Positions 13,201 through 23,387 of a DNA stretch of 64,000 nt are shown here, piece after piece (position 1 is the first letter of the stretch; each line of letters begins with the position of its first letter). Source of the stretch: Climacium dendroides (Eukaryota > Streptophyta > Bryopsida > Hypnales > Climaciaceae); the NCBI GenBank assembly GCA_950106755.1, contig OX467092.1:27852582-27916581 (forward strand), given 5' to 3'. The position numbers and the translations under genes were made by a program. Under the pieces are notes generated by a model, which was given only the letters and a program-made list of their open reading frames with translations, did no database searches and was not told the origin of the DNA.

Positions 13201-13424
13201 TGAAGCAGAGCGTTGCTACAGGTACCATCAGCAGATTGGGTGGACAGCACAAGTTCCATTTTTGCACTATTCCTGAGTCTTGCTACAAAGTGGATGTCAA
13301 AGAGGCCATTTGGCCACAAGTAACACTGATGTTCCCAAATGCGGCTGATGACCAAACAAAGGTGAAGGACGCTGTGGGTTCTTGTACTTTGTGGGAGGGA
13401 AAGTTCATCAAAGTTGCTCTCTAA
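10291..13424 (+). pseudogene. CACTA accessory gene (Ptta/En/Spm transposase-like with DUF8039-like C terminus), spliced, decayed
   Basis: Exons with agreeing phases: 10291-11129 (acceptor TTGTTGTCAG|CGG, donor GTG|GTAAGC), 11245-11328, 11889-about 12460, 12706-12771 and 13158-13424 (stop TAA). The 5' start is missing; the first visible exon begins inside the protein. Exon 1 encodes a basic patch (KKKTRKRPR), a Pro/Gly/Trp-rich linker, and a domain with WDKLKVYWQT followed by a charged region ending in GRAGKE. This matches the plant Ptta/En/Spm (Transposase_24) pattern. Exon 3 begins with a coiled-coil (about 60 residues). The last exon has the layout V-A-x-G...W-P...G-x-x-x-W of the DUF8039-like region seen in such proteins. 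Damage: a frame change near 12060-12085 and a TGA at 12395-12397. Such proteins are thought to bind subterminal repeats and help TNP2. Confidence 0.65.
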
Positions 13425-14401
13425 AGTCCATAATTGTGGTATGGGCTTTGCTATGTGTCTAGGACTTCTAACTGTGGGCTGTAGACAAACCATTTTCAGA
13501 GATAGATGATGTGAGTAGGAGTGTAACAAGCATGTTTGTCATCAATGTGGTCATGGCCATCATGATGTCCCCTTTTTTTAAATATACTATTATTTATATT
13601 TTACTTGTCATTTCTTTGTAACAGCCTTAGTATATATGATGTAAGCATCATTGTCAAAGTCATTTGTCCAAGTGGTTATTAAGCTAGAATTTGACATCTT
13701 TATGTTTAAAAAATATGCATCTCTAAGCTGTTAATCATATACGGATTATCAATGGAAAAGAAGGCTTTGTTGGAATGGTACAATTTATGCACACTTTCTT
13801 CACATATGTCTTATAGCACTCTTTTTGAACTATACAATGACTACGTGAAACCATATTCTGGTCATATCATAAGGCCGAGTCATTTTGCAAAATGACCCGA
13901 TTAAGCACATCCCTGACCGTATTAATCACTACATTCAATTGAATAATATCTAATTTATGACTACGATAGCCTTAAATATGACTACAATATGACTGCACTC
14001 ACCTCCAAAAAATCTGACAAATGACTACAGCAACCTTGAATATGACTACAATATGACTAACCTGAGATCAAGTATTCTGCATTTCAGCTCAAAATTTAGT
14101 CGTTATCCAATAGAATCACTCCAATAGAATCACTCCAATATCAGCCGGTAAAAAACCGCCAACTCAGCAAGTCGGCTCTGTAGCCACATGGCAAAGCACC
14201 ATTGGAGGTGTCTATATTATCACATCTGGATGAAGTTCCACATCAGCATACGATGAAAAAGAATGATCATAGTATAAATGACTATCTTGTCCATAATCAC
14301 TCGTGCTCTATGACTCTAAGCCCAAAATCTACTTTCAGTCATACTATCGTCATAAGTGTCCGAAATGACTGGTTATGCAGTCATAGAGAGCAGTCATTGA
14401 T
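13425..14401. repeat. CACTA-1 3' subterminal repeat region
   Basis: Non-coding. ATGACTAC, ATGACTGC and GTCATT variants recur at intervals of about 20-60 bp from 13837 to 14400, in both orientations. They end in GACTGGTTATGCAGTCATAG, an imperfect inverted pair next to the terminus. This is the expected binding array for the element's own proteins. Confidence 0.65.
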
Positions 14402-14402
14402 A

Positions 14403-14420
14403 GCCCCTTTTCTACTAGTG
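14403..14420. repeat. CACTA-1 right terminal inverted repeat
   Basis: GCCCCTTTTCTACTAGTG. It is followed by GGG as the possible 3-bp target duplication, but without the left end this cannot be confirmed. Confidence 0.7.
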
Positions 14421-14828
14421 GGGGAGCGCCACGTAGGATCACTTTTTCATCCATGACGTGTCCTCTGACGTGGACCCCAAGGAAATTTGACGTGGACTCT
14501 GAAAAAAATCTGACGTGGTATTTCTCCCCTACCCTGTTCACAAAAAGTTTGACGTCAAAGTGGACGTCACACATGACATAAAAAACATCGACGCTTGTTC
14601 TGATTGACATCAGGTCAAACGTCATTATGTAATGGGTTGCTCTCTTCAACGACAGATAGATATTCAATTTGACGTCAGTGTTGACATTGACTGCGGTTTA
14701 GCACGCTCGGGTGAACAACGCATTGTGTTAGTGTTGATGTAAAGGACATGATCTTAAACAAACAAGCCTGTCCACCTCAACGTTCTAACTGACATGCATA
14801 CTTTCAAATGCACATTCAATAGTGCGTC

Positions 14829-17800
14829 TGTCGTATGCGTAGTTAGCCGTAAGTATCCTAACAACAGCAAATTGTTGCAAGATGACACAAATTATCGGTC
14901 CAGGGAACTTCTAGTATGATATCGATTGAATGAGAAGTATCCGGATTGTGACTACTCACTTAATCTCCTTTATTTCACTTATCCTATCTTGTTCCGGAAA
15001 CTTAGTACATTCCGGATTCCGTTCCGGATCCGGACACACCCGGATCTGAGTTCCGTCTTTCTTCCGTCACTGGTTTTTGTTGCCTCTGTTTTACCCTCAG
15101 AGGGTCCGCCCTTGATCTAGAAAGGGGTGGGGATTCACCACTTGTACAATTATTCTCTCTGTACTCTAAATTTACTAAACAACACACCCAAGACAACGCA
15201 ATTGTAGGAGGAGGGAGGAGTATTCTCTCACAGTTTCCGGATTGGCCGATCCGGAATCAGGTCACACAGAGCATTTTCCACACCTCTCTTACTACAACGA
15301 TGGATTAGAACTTATAGACCCAAAAGGATAGAATCTCAAGGAGAAGACAATTTACCAAGGGGGAGGTTGGCAGACTTTCCGAAGTAGCGGGAGATCCTTT
15401 CCTCTGGCGGTTGCTTAACTCCGCACAGAACCCTCCTGGTTCTGGACTCGCACGGACCTGTACCCTCTACTCCGGATTGCGGTTCCAGCAGTTTAAAAGC
15501 ACGTTGCACTTGCACTCCCTTACTCAGCTTTGCATCCCTTCTCACTCACTTCACTCCCAGACGATCCGTAGCTCAAGATCCGGATTCCTTCTCTCCCTCC
15601 CTTTTCTTTCTCCAGTACCAGATCAGACACCCATGCATACACCCAGCTCAAAAAAAATCCTGTCTAAGCGAAAAGTGCAGCTAAAGGTAACTTGGCTGAT
15701 TTAGATTAAGAAAAGAAAATTGTAATACATACGTGAAAGCACTAAAATCGAATGGAGTAGGATGGAATGGAATGGCAGACAACTAACTTGCCTGCCCTTA
15801 AAATACTAACACAAAAACCCAAAGTCAACTCCTAAAAGCCTGAAAAGGAAACCCGGAAATCCAAGCCACCAATCCCTGAATCTCCCGAGATATCCGGAAA
15901 GATTGCTAACAACCGTCCGAGATAACCGGATTTCCTTACTATCCGCCTAAATTTCCGGAAACCGGGTCCAAGCTCAGAACCCCATTTCGGATCCTATACC
16001 TCTTCTCCTACCAATCCTAATGTCTTGGCTTCCGTCCTTTCTTTGAACGACTCCCCGCTTGGCTGGTAGGCATCCCCTTCGTGTTTTTGGCTGGCGTAGT
16101 TTTTGCTGTGGCCCGAGTCTAGATATGGCGCGTGGCTGGAGACGGATCGCTGTCGTCTTCGGTTCCGGAAGTGGAGTGGGCACTCTCCTCATCCGAATCT
16201 TCAATAACTTGGACTTCCTTCTCCTTCTCTGGTGTTATATCCTCCAACGTCGCGGGTTCGCTTCCTTTCTCCGGTGTGGTCTCTTGCATGTGCACAAATC
16301 CTTTCGGATTGGTCCGAGCCGGATTGGTCATCCCACCGATCCGGTTGATGAGATCTCCCCTAACCTGCTGTCCCGGAACCTTGAATGTCCCGGTCATCAA
16401 ATTTGGCATTGTTTGTGCCTTGGGCACTTCCGGAGTTGAGAACTTAGCTGGCACCGGAACCGATTTCGCGCTAGACTCCGGTTCCGGTTCCGAGGCTGGC
16501 CTCAAATTCAACTCCGTCATCCGTATCTTACTAGCGGAAGGCTTGGCTGGTGTGAGTATCCCCTTCAGACCCTCCATCCGGGTTGCCTGATCCGCCACTG
16601 GCTTTCCTGGGGTACCTGCGACAAAAGGAAGTTCCGGAAAGGTGGAGAAATCCATCGCATGGTTTGGGTCGATGGCCGCCAGCAACTTCTGGATCTCCTT
16701 GAAAACTCGCTCTATTCTCGCGGTGAAGTCTACGAGGATGGTAACTACCTTGGTTCCGGTAATGTGGCCTTCGGATATCATCTTGGAGTCAAACAAGGCA
16801 GCCTTCGTGATGATATCGGCTTTGATGTTGACTGCCCCGGTTAGATTCTTGACCAGCGCAAGGGCCTCCTTTTCTTTCTCCTTCGCAGCTACCATTTCTC
16901 CTTCCGCCCAATTCACCCGAGCATGGAGTATATTCCGTTCCGCCTCCAATTCCTGGATCCGCTCATCCCTCTTCTTCAGATCCTCCGGCTTGGGCAGTCG
17001 CTTGACAGCTTCCACGATCTGATCCGGATCCACCTTCAGTACTTCCGCGGTATCTATCACCAGATCCGACAATCCGTCGTGAAGTACCTTGGCTTCACGT
17101 ATCCAATCGAGCCCCGCATTGAAAAATGCGGATTCCGTTTCCATCTTAGGTCCCTTGCTGGACTCCCCCCTCTCTAGTGTAGGAGGCTTGATTCTCGACC
17201 CCGAATCGGTTGACTTCCTCTTCTTGGTCCTTGGGTCCGTCAGACGCTCCTCGGGAAGTTCTTCCGGTTCAGACTCGACCGGATCCTCCGCTTCCTCCCC
17301 GGAAAGTCCGTATGACAAGAGCGTCTTTCCGGTGTCATACTGAATTATTTCCGCCGCACTCAAAAGCTCCTGTTGATGGTACAGATGAAACAAATACGTA
17401 CTAACCGGACTTGCCTTAGCTCGTGTCACGTGATCCGCTAATTTAGCCACTATCCCGGCTATGATTCTACCCCAGTGTACTATCCGGTTCTCCATAGCCC
17501 CAAAGATAGTGTTGGCCATCGTAATGGTAACCCGCGTTGTCTTTTCCGGATATAAGATCGGAATCAGAAATTCTAGGATCCGCCTATGTCTCTCGTCCTT
17601 ACACTCGCTGATAGCAAAGCCGTCCTTAGGGTTTGCAGTCCCGGTGAACTTCCCGGCTACAAAACGGTCCGTCCTTGATGCTAAACCGTTCCCACTCTTC
17701 CGGAACTGATAGACATCCGCCTAGATGTCCTCGGTCCACGCGACTGGTCGTCCTCTCAAAGTAAGCTCATACTGATTCGGAACACCGTGAAGTAGCTCTT

Positions 17801-18396
17801 GAATCATCTCCTCACTCTTGAGATTCCACGGTCGGTGTAGTAAACCGACACATCCTAACCTAGTCAGGTCCTCCTCTAACTGTTTGTGTAGTTCCGGGCT
17901 ATCCGGAATGGCTGGAGAGATAACCCGGGCAGATACCGCTGTCTTCCGTACTGGTCCGGATGCCATAAGATCTAAGTGAGAACGAAAAGAAACTAGTTCT
18001 ACCTCAGTTGCTAATTCACCACTCTTTCTCTCAACTACTCACACAAACAGTCTCGGGTACGCAGAACTGAAAAGGGAAGAGGAAACCCTAGGGAGACGGC
18101 TTAAGTACTAAATTGTCTCTCTACGGTCTTAAGGACAACGGCTACAGGTCCGTTGCCTCAACGGTATCCTACTTCCGTAGCTACGGGACCTATATGGTAG
18201 GTTCTTGTGTTCCGGATGAGTCCGGATTCCGGATCCGGATAAATTCCGGTTACGGGTGGTGCCGGAACGCTTATTTCCTAATTCAAGTTATCTGGTCCAA
18301 AAATCACACTCTAACTATTATTTTTTTATTTTTTTCTCTATTTTTCGTACCTACTCCTTGCACTATTGATCTGTTTCCGGATTCCGGATTCCCACA
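14829..18396 (-). mobile_element. Copy A of a 3.57 kb TG...CA unit (ORF-bearing solo LTR?), minus strand
   Basis: On the plus strand the unit starts TGTCGTATGCG at 14829 and ends GGATTCCCACA at 18396. The 5 bp on each side are identical (GCGTC at 14824-14828 and 18397-18401), the signature of retroviral-type integrase. It is co-linear with copy B (19358-22919) over its whole length and has the same ORF length without indels. No repeat of its own ends is found inside, so it has no two LTRs. The simplest reading is a solo LTR left by recombination, with an ORF in the U3 part. A CTATAAG box (minus strand, about 15311-15317) lies about 480 bp from the 3' end, as a promoter before R-U5 would. It is rich in TCCGGA. 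It is inserted in CACTA-2. Confidence 0.75.
16017..17966 (-). pseudogene. LTR-borne 649-codon ORF, copy A, two TAG stops
   Basis: Starts at ATG 17966 (MASGPVRK) and ends TAG 16017-16019, exactly the 1950 bp of copy B with no frame change. Two internal stops interrupt it: TAG at 17721-17723 (codon 82, Trp TGG in copy B) and TAG at 16119-16121 (codon 616, Gln CAG in copy B). Both changes are C to T on one or the other strand within a CHG context. The protein is described under copy B. The rest of the frame is well kept, so inactivation is recent relative to duplication. Confidence 0.8.
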
Positions 18397-19357
18397 GCGT
18401 CACTTTGGACGTCCCCTGCGGAGTGGCATGGTACATTCATTGAAGGAAACTCTGACGTCCTAAGTGAATGCAAGGAAGACCATTGCAATAACAAAGAAGA
18501 ACGCTCAGGTGGCAATTTTATTTGATCAATGTCAAAGTTCTGCACGTAGCCTCATCCTTATCTAAGTTTGAAGGTATTTCTAGTATATGCATGTCCAATG
18601 CGTGAGATGACAACATCCCTTCTTTACAAGCTGAAATCATTCTCATGAGTGTATACTTCATTTTCAGTGAACCCTACGTGCTCTACCGCTGTATCCTTCT
18701 AATCCTTAACACACAGAACTCATCGTGTTCAAGTAGACCCTGGAAAAAACGTCAGCAAGGAACATCAATGCGGATGTCGGCGACGGAATCATGCGTTCAC
18801 TTCTTCTTCGGGGCAGCTGCTCTCTTTCCACTCCCGCCCTACATGAATCCAAATAAACCAAGGAACGCACATCAAAAACCCTAAATCCAAAGGAGCACAT
18901 ACTACAATGAAACGAAGAACAAGAAAAAAAACGACTTGGGATACCTTTGCGTTTCCTTCGGTAGGCTTTGGTAGACCTGCTGTTTTAGGAGGTATGCTCT
19001 TGAAAATTGCACCTTTAGGTGTGGCTTCCACACTCTTCCCAGCTTAGGAGTTCTTTGTAATGCGTCAAAGGCGGCTTGATGACTCCTCTTGCACCTCCGT
19101 GTGTTCCTACAAGAACAACAAGCTCATCAACGTCCACGCTCAGTTGTCACGAAAAAAAATTCCAAGTACATAGAAGGAAGAAACATAAAAACATTGTGCG
19201 TTACCATTGATAGAAGAACATGTCATGGGTGATGTCAGGACTGACGTCATTATTGACATCGACACCAGGTATTAAGGGAGGAACTCTACTAGTTTCTGAG
19301 CACATTCAGACACCATGCACATGTACCTCCTCGAGCGGCCCGGAGTCCAGTGTTCCC

Positions 19358-22300
19358 TGTGGGAATCCGGAATCCGGAAACAGATCAATAATGCAAGAAG
19401 TAGGTGCGAAAAATAAAAAAAAATAAAAAAATTATAGTTAGAGTGTGATTTTTGGACCAGATAACTTAAATTAGGAAATAAGCGTTCCGGCACCACCCGT
19501 AACCGGAACTTATCCGGATCTGGAATTCGGACTCATCCGGAACACAGGAACCTACCGTATAGGTCCCGTAGCTACGGAAGTAGGATACCGTTGATACAAC
19601 GGACCTGTAGTCGTTGTCCTTAAGATCGTAGAGAGACAGTTTAGTACTTAAGCCGTCTTCCTAGGGTTTCCTCTTCACTTTTCAGTTCTGCATACCCGAG
19701 ACTGTTTGTGTGAGTAGTTGAGAGAAAGAGTGGTGAATTAGCGACTGAGGTAGAACTACTTTCCCTTCGTTCTCACTTAGATCTTATGGCATCCGGACCA
19801 GTACGGAAGATAGCGGTATCTGCCCGGGTTATCTCTCCGGCCATTCCGGATAGCCTGGAACTACACAAACAGTTAGAGGAGGACTTGACTAGGTTAGGAT
19901 GTGTCAGTTTACTACACCGACTGTGGAATCTCAAGAGTGAGGAGATGATTCAAGAGCTACTTCACGGTGTTCCGAATCAGTATGAGCTTACTTTGAGAGG
20001 ACGACCAGTCGCGTGGACCGAGGACATCTGGGCGGACGTTTATCAGTTCCGAAAGAGTGGGAACGGTTTAGCATCGAGGACGGACCGTTTTGTAGCCGGG
20101 AAGTTCACCGGGACTACAAACCCTAAGGACGGATTTGCTATCAGCGAGTGTAAGGACGAGAGACATAGGCGGATCCTAGAATTTCTGATTCCGATCTTAT
20201 ATCCGGAAAAGCCAACGCGGGTTACCATTACGGTGGCCAATACTATCTTTGGGGCTATGGAGAACCGGGTAGTGCACTGGGGTAGGGTCATAGCCGGAAT
20301 AGTGGCTAAGTTAGTGGATCACGTGACTCGAGCTAAGGCAAGTCCAGTTAGCACGTATTTATTTCATCTGTACCATCAACAGGAACTTTTGAGTGCGGTG
20401 GAAATAATTCAGTATGACACCGGAAAGACACTCCTGTCATACGGACTTTCCGGGGATGAAGCGGAAGATCCGGTCGAGTCTGAACCGGAGGAACTTCCCG
20501 AGGAACGTTTGACCGATCCGAGGACCAAGAAGAGGAAGTCAACCGATCCGGGGTTGAGAATCAAGCCACCAACAATGGAAAGGGGGGAATCCAGCAAGGG
20601 ACCTGAAATGGAAACAGAATCCGCATTTTTCAATGCGGGGCTCGAGTGGATACGTGAAGCCAAGGTACTTCACGACGGATTGTCGGATTTGGTGATAGAT
20701 ACCGCGGAAGTATTGAAGGTGGATCCGGATCAGATCGTAGAAGTTGTCAAGCGACTGCCCAAGCCGGAGGATCTGAAGAAGAGGGAGGAGCGGATCCAGG
20801 AGTTGGAGGTGGAACGGAACCTACTCAAGACTCGGGTGAATTGGGCGGAAGGGGAAATGGTAGCTGCGAAGGAGAAAGAGAAGGAGGCTCTCGTTCTGGT
20901 CAAGAATCTAACCGGGGCAGTCAACATCAAAGTCGACATCGTCACGAAAGTTGCCTTGTTTGACTCCAAGATGATATCCGAAGGCCACATTACCGGAACC
21001 AAGGTAGTTACCATCCTCGTAGACTTCATCGCGAGAATAGAGCGAGTTTTCAAGGAGATTCAGAAGTTGCTGGCGACCATCGACCCAAACCATGCGATGG
21101 ATTTCTCCACCTTTCCGGAACTTCCTTTTGTCGCAGGTACCCCAGGGAAGCCAGTGGCGGATCAAGCAACCCGGATGGAGGGCCTGAGGGGGATACTCAC
21201 ACCAGCCGAGCCTTCCGCCAGTAAGATACGGATGACGGAGTTGAATCTGAGGCCAGCCTCGGAACCGGAACCGGAGTCTAGCGCGAAAACGGTTCCAGTG
21301 CCATCTAAGTTCTCAACTCCGGAAGTTCCCAAGGCACAAACAATGCCAAATTTAATGACCGGATCATTCAAGGTTCCGAGACAGCAGGTTAGGGGAGATC
21401 TCATCAACCGGATCGGTGGGATGACCAATCCGGCTCAGACCAATCCGAAAGGATTTGTGCACATGCAAAAGACCACGCCGGAGAAAGGAAGCGAACCCGC
21501 GACATTGGAGGATACAACACCAGAGAAGGAGAAGGAAGTCCAAGTTATTGAAGATTCTGACGAGGAGAGTGCCCACTCCACTTCCGGAACCGAAGGCGAC
21601 AGCGATCTGTCTCCAGCAACGCGCCATATCCAGACTCGGGCCACAGCAAAAACTACGCCAGCCAAGAACACGAAGGGGACGCCTACCAGCCAAGCGGAGA
21701 GTCGTTCAAAGAAAGGACGGAAGCCAAGATATTAGGATTGGTAGGAGAAGAAGTATAGGATCCGGAATGGGGTTCCGAGCTCGGACCCGGTTTCCGGAAT
21801 TTTAGGCGGATAGTAAGGAAATCCGGTTATCTCGGACGGTTGTTAGCAATCTTTCCGGATATTTCGGGAGGTTCAGGGATTGGTGGCCTGGATTTCCGAG
21901 TTTTCCTTTTCAGGCTTTTAGGAGTTGACTTTGGGTTTTTGTGTTAGTATTTTAAGGGCAGGCAAGTTAGTTGTCTGCCATTCCATTCCATCCTATTCCA
22001 CTGGATTTTCGTGCTTTCACGTATGTATTACAATTTTCTTTTCTTAATCTAAGTCAGCTAGGATACCTTTAGCTGTACTTTTGCTTAGACAAGGTCTTTT
22101 GGGATGAGTGTATACATGGGTGTATGATCTGGTACTGGAGAGAGAGAAGGGAGGGAGAGAAGGAATCCGGATCTTGAGCTACGGATCATCTGGAGGTGGA
22201 GCTAGTGAGAAGGAATGCAAAGCTAAGTAAGGGAGTGTAAGTGCAACGTGCTTTTAAACTGCCGAAACGGCAATCCGGAATAGAGGGTAGAGGTCCGTGC

Positions 22301-22919
22301 GAGTCCGGAACCAAGAGGGTTCTATGCGAAGTTAAGCAACTGCCAAAGGAAAGGATCTCCCGCTACTTCGGAAAGTCTGCCAACCTCCCCCTTGGTAAAT
22401 TGTCTTCTCCTTGAGATTCTATTCTTTTGGGTCTATAAGTTCTGATCCGTCGTTGTAGTAAGAAAGGTGTGAAAAGTGCTCTGTGTGACCTGATTCCGGA
22501 TCGGCCAATTCGGAAACTGTGAGAGAATACTCCTCCCTCCTCCTACAACTGTGTTGTCTTGGGTGTGTTGTTTAGTAGATTTAGAGTACAGAGAGGATAA
22601 TTGTACAAGTGGTGAGTCCCCACCCCTTTCTAGATCAAGGGTGGACCCTCTGAGGGTAAAATAGAGGCAACAAAAACCAATGACGGAAGAGAGACGGAAC
22701 TTAGTTCCGGGTGTGTCCGGATCCGGAACGGAATCCGGAATGTACTAAGTTTCCGGAATAAGGTAGGGAAGTGAAATAAGGGAGATTAAGTGAGTAGTCA
22801 CAATCCGGATACTTCTCATTCAATCGATATCATACTAGAGTTCCCTGGAATGATAATTCATGTCATCTTGTAACCATTTGTCGTTGTAAGGATACTTACG
22901 GCTAACTGCGCGTACGACA
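19358..22919 (+). mobile_element. Copy B of the 3.56 kb TG...CA unit, plus strand
   Basis: Starts TGTGGGAATCCGG at 19358, ends GCGTACGACA at 22919, flanked by a perfect 5-bp duplication TTCCC (19353-19357 and 22920-22924). It sits inside an exon of the minus-strand CACTA-2 accessory gene, whose reading continues on both sides. Layout: about 430 bp leader, the 649-codon ORF, then about 1.18 kb 3' segment. The last 1.06 kb of that is shared with the ORF-less unit C (34984-36686). GTCTATAAG at 22431-22439 is a candidate TATA box. No internal LTR repeat, primer-binding site or polypurine tract pair is seen, hence solo LTR rather than a complete element. Confidence 0.8.
19786..21735 (+). CDS. Intact 649-codon ORF inside an LTR-like unit, gag/Transposase_32-like, function unknown
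   Basis: Uninterrupted from ATG (MASGPVRK) to TAG. Residues 1-80 hold a short amphipathic region with LTRLGCVSLLHRLWNL. Residues about 90-215 form a helical domain (RRILEFLIPILYPE, then TVANTIFGAMENRVVHWGRV, then VSTYLFHLYHQQELL). Its pattern recalls the plant-transposon helical domain (Transposase_32-like) found near Athila-type gag proteins; this is a shape resemblance only. Residues about 230-300 are acidic/basic linker with KKRKST. Residues about 335-400 are coiled-coil (RIQELEVERN...GEMVAAKEKEKEAL). The C terminus is Pro/Thr/Glu-rich and ends in a basic tail (SRSKKGRKPRY). No CCHC knuckle, protease or RT is encoded. Copy A encodes the same protein with two TAG stops. Preservation of the frame in two independent insertions argues that it was under selection. 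Confidence 0.75.
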   Translation: MASGPVRKIAVSARVISPAIPDSLELHKQLEEDLTRLGCVSLLHRLWNLKSEEMIQELLHGVPNQYELTLRGRPVAWTEDIWADVYQFRKSGNGLASRTDRFVAGKFTGTTNPKDGFAISECKDERHRRILEFLIPILYPEKPTRVTITVANTIFGAMENRVVHWGRVIAGIVAKLVDHVTRAKASPVSTYLFHLYHQQELLSAVEIIQYDTGKTLLSYGLSGDEAEDPVESEPEELPEERLTDPRTKKRKSTDPGLRIKPPTMERGESSKGPEMETESAFFNAGLEWIREAKVLHDGLSDLVIDTAEVLKVDPDQIVEVVKRLPKPEDLKKREERIQELEVERNLLKTRVNWAEGEMVAAKEKEKEALVLVKNLTGAVNIKVDIVTKVALFDSKMISEGHITGTKVVTILVDFIARIERVFKEIQKLLATIDPNHAMDFSTFPELPFVAGTPGKPVADQATRMEGLRGILTPAEPSASKIRMTELNLRPASEPEPESSAKTVPVPSKFSTPEVPKAQTMPNLMTGSFKVPRQQVRGDLINRIGGMTNPAQTNPKGFVHMQKTTPEKGSEPATLEDTTPEKEKEVQVIEDSDEESAHSTSGTEGDSDLSPATRHIQTRATAKTTPAKNTKGTPTSQAESRSKKGRKPRY

Positions 22920-23159
22920 TTCCCTCCGGCCCTGCTTTTGCAGATGGTGTCCCATACTTTGAAGCCTCTACGACTAAACCGCCCTTAGCTGCGGGAGCGT
23001 CTGCAACATCCTCTGTGTGCTCCTCTTCAGCGTGCCCTTCAACAACGTCAGCCGTGTCCCTGTCGCCGACGACATCGTCCTCCACTTGCACGTCAACTGC
23101 GACATTTCTCCCGACGTCCACATTGACGTCGACAGCAACATCTGAAGTACCTCCTCCAT

Positions 23160-23387
23160 CACTATAAGAAACCAAAATTTATTGATGTCAAAAGGAACGG
23201 ATTTTAGGTGATATTGAAAAAAACAAACCCATGTTTTTATGTCAACAATGATGTCCAATATAACATCAATGGACATCATTGTTGACATAAAAACATGGGT
23301 TTGTTTTTTGATGTCACCTTTGATGTCACCTAAAATCCGTTCCTTTTGATGTCAATCCGTCACGTAAAATAAGGTTTTCTTATAGTG
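23160..23387. mobile_element. 228-bp CACTA-type MITE with CAT target duplication
   Basis: Starts CACTATAAGAAACC, ends GGTTTTCTTATAGTG, and is flanked by CAT on both sides (23157-23159, 23388-23390). The whole unit is a long imperfect inverted repeat: the left-arm strings GATGTCAAAAGGAACGG and AACCCATGTTTTTATGTCAA reappear inverted in the right arm. Its terminus matches the right end of CACTA-2, so CACTA-2-type transposase most likely moved it. A second copy is split at 34876-36799. Confidence 0.9.

Larger units (their letters stand above)
10130..14420 (+). mobile_element. CACTA-1: En/Spm-type element, left end not located
   Basis: The right end is clear: GCCCCTTTTCTACTAGTG at 14403-14420, reverse complement CACTAGTAGAAAAGGGGC, a classical CACTA terminus. 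The last 600 bp carry more than a dozen copies of ATGACTAC/GTCATT-type motifs on both strands, as expected for subterminal repeats. The same motif fills the introns of the enclosed accessory gene (11480-11790, 12890-13000) and the stretch in front of it (10130-10265). No TNP2 transposase is present, so the element would be non-autonomous or truncated. I could not find a matching left terminus in the window; the left coordinate is where motif density rises, not a boundary. Confidence 0.65.

Noticed and set aside
16059..17709. Several plus-strand frames opposite the LTR-borne ORF of copy A, mirrored on the minus strand of copy B
   Set aside because: Antisense shadows of the 1950-bp ORF; the same shadows appear in both copies because the sequence is the same.
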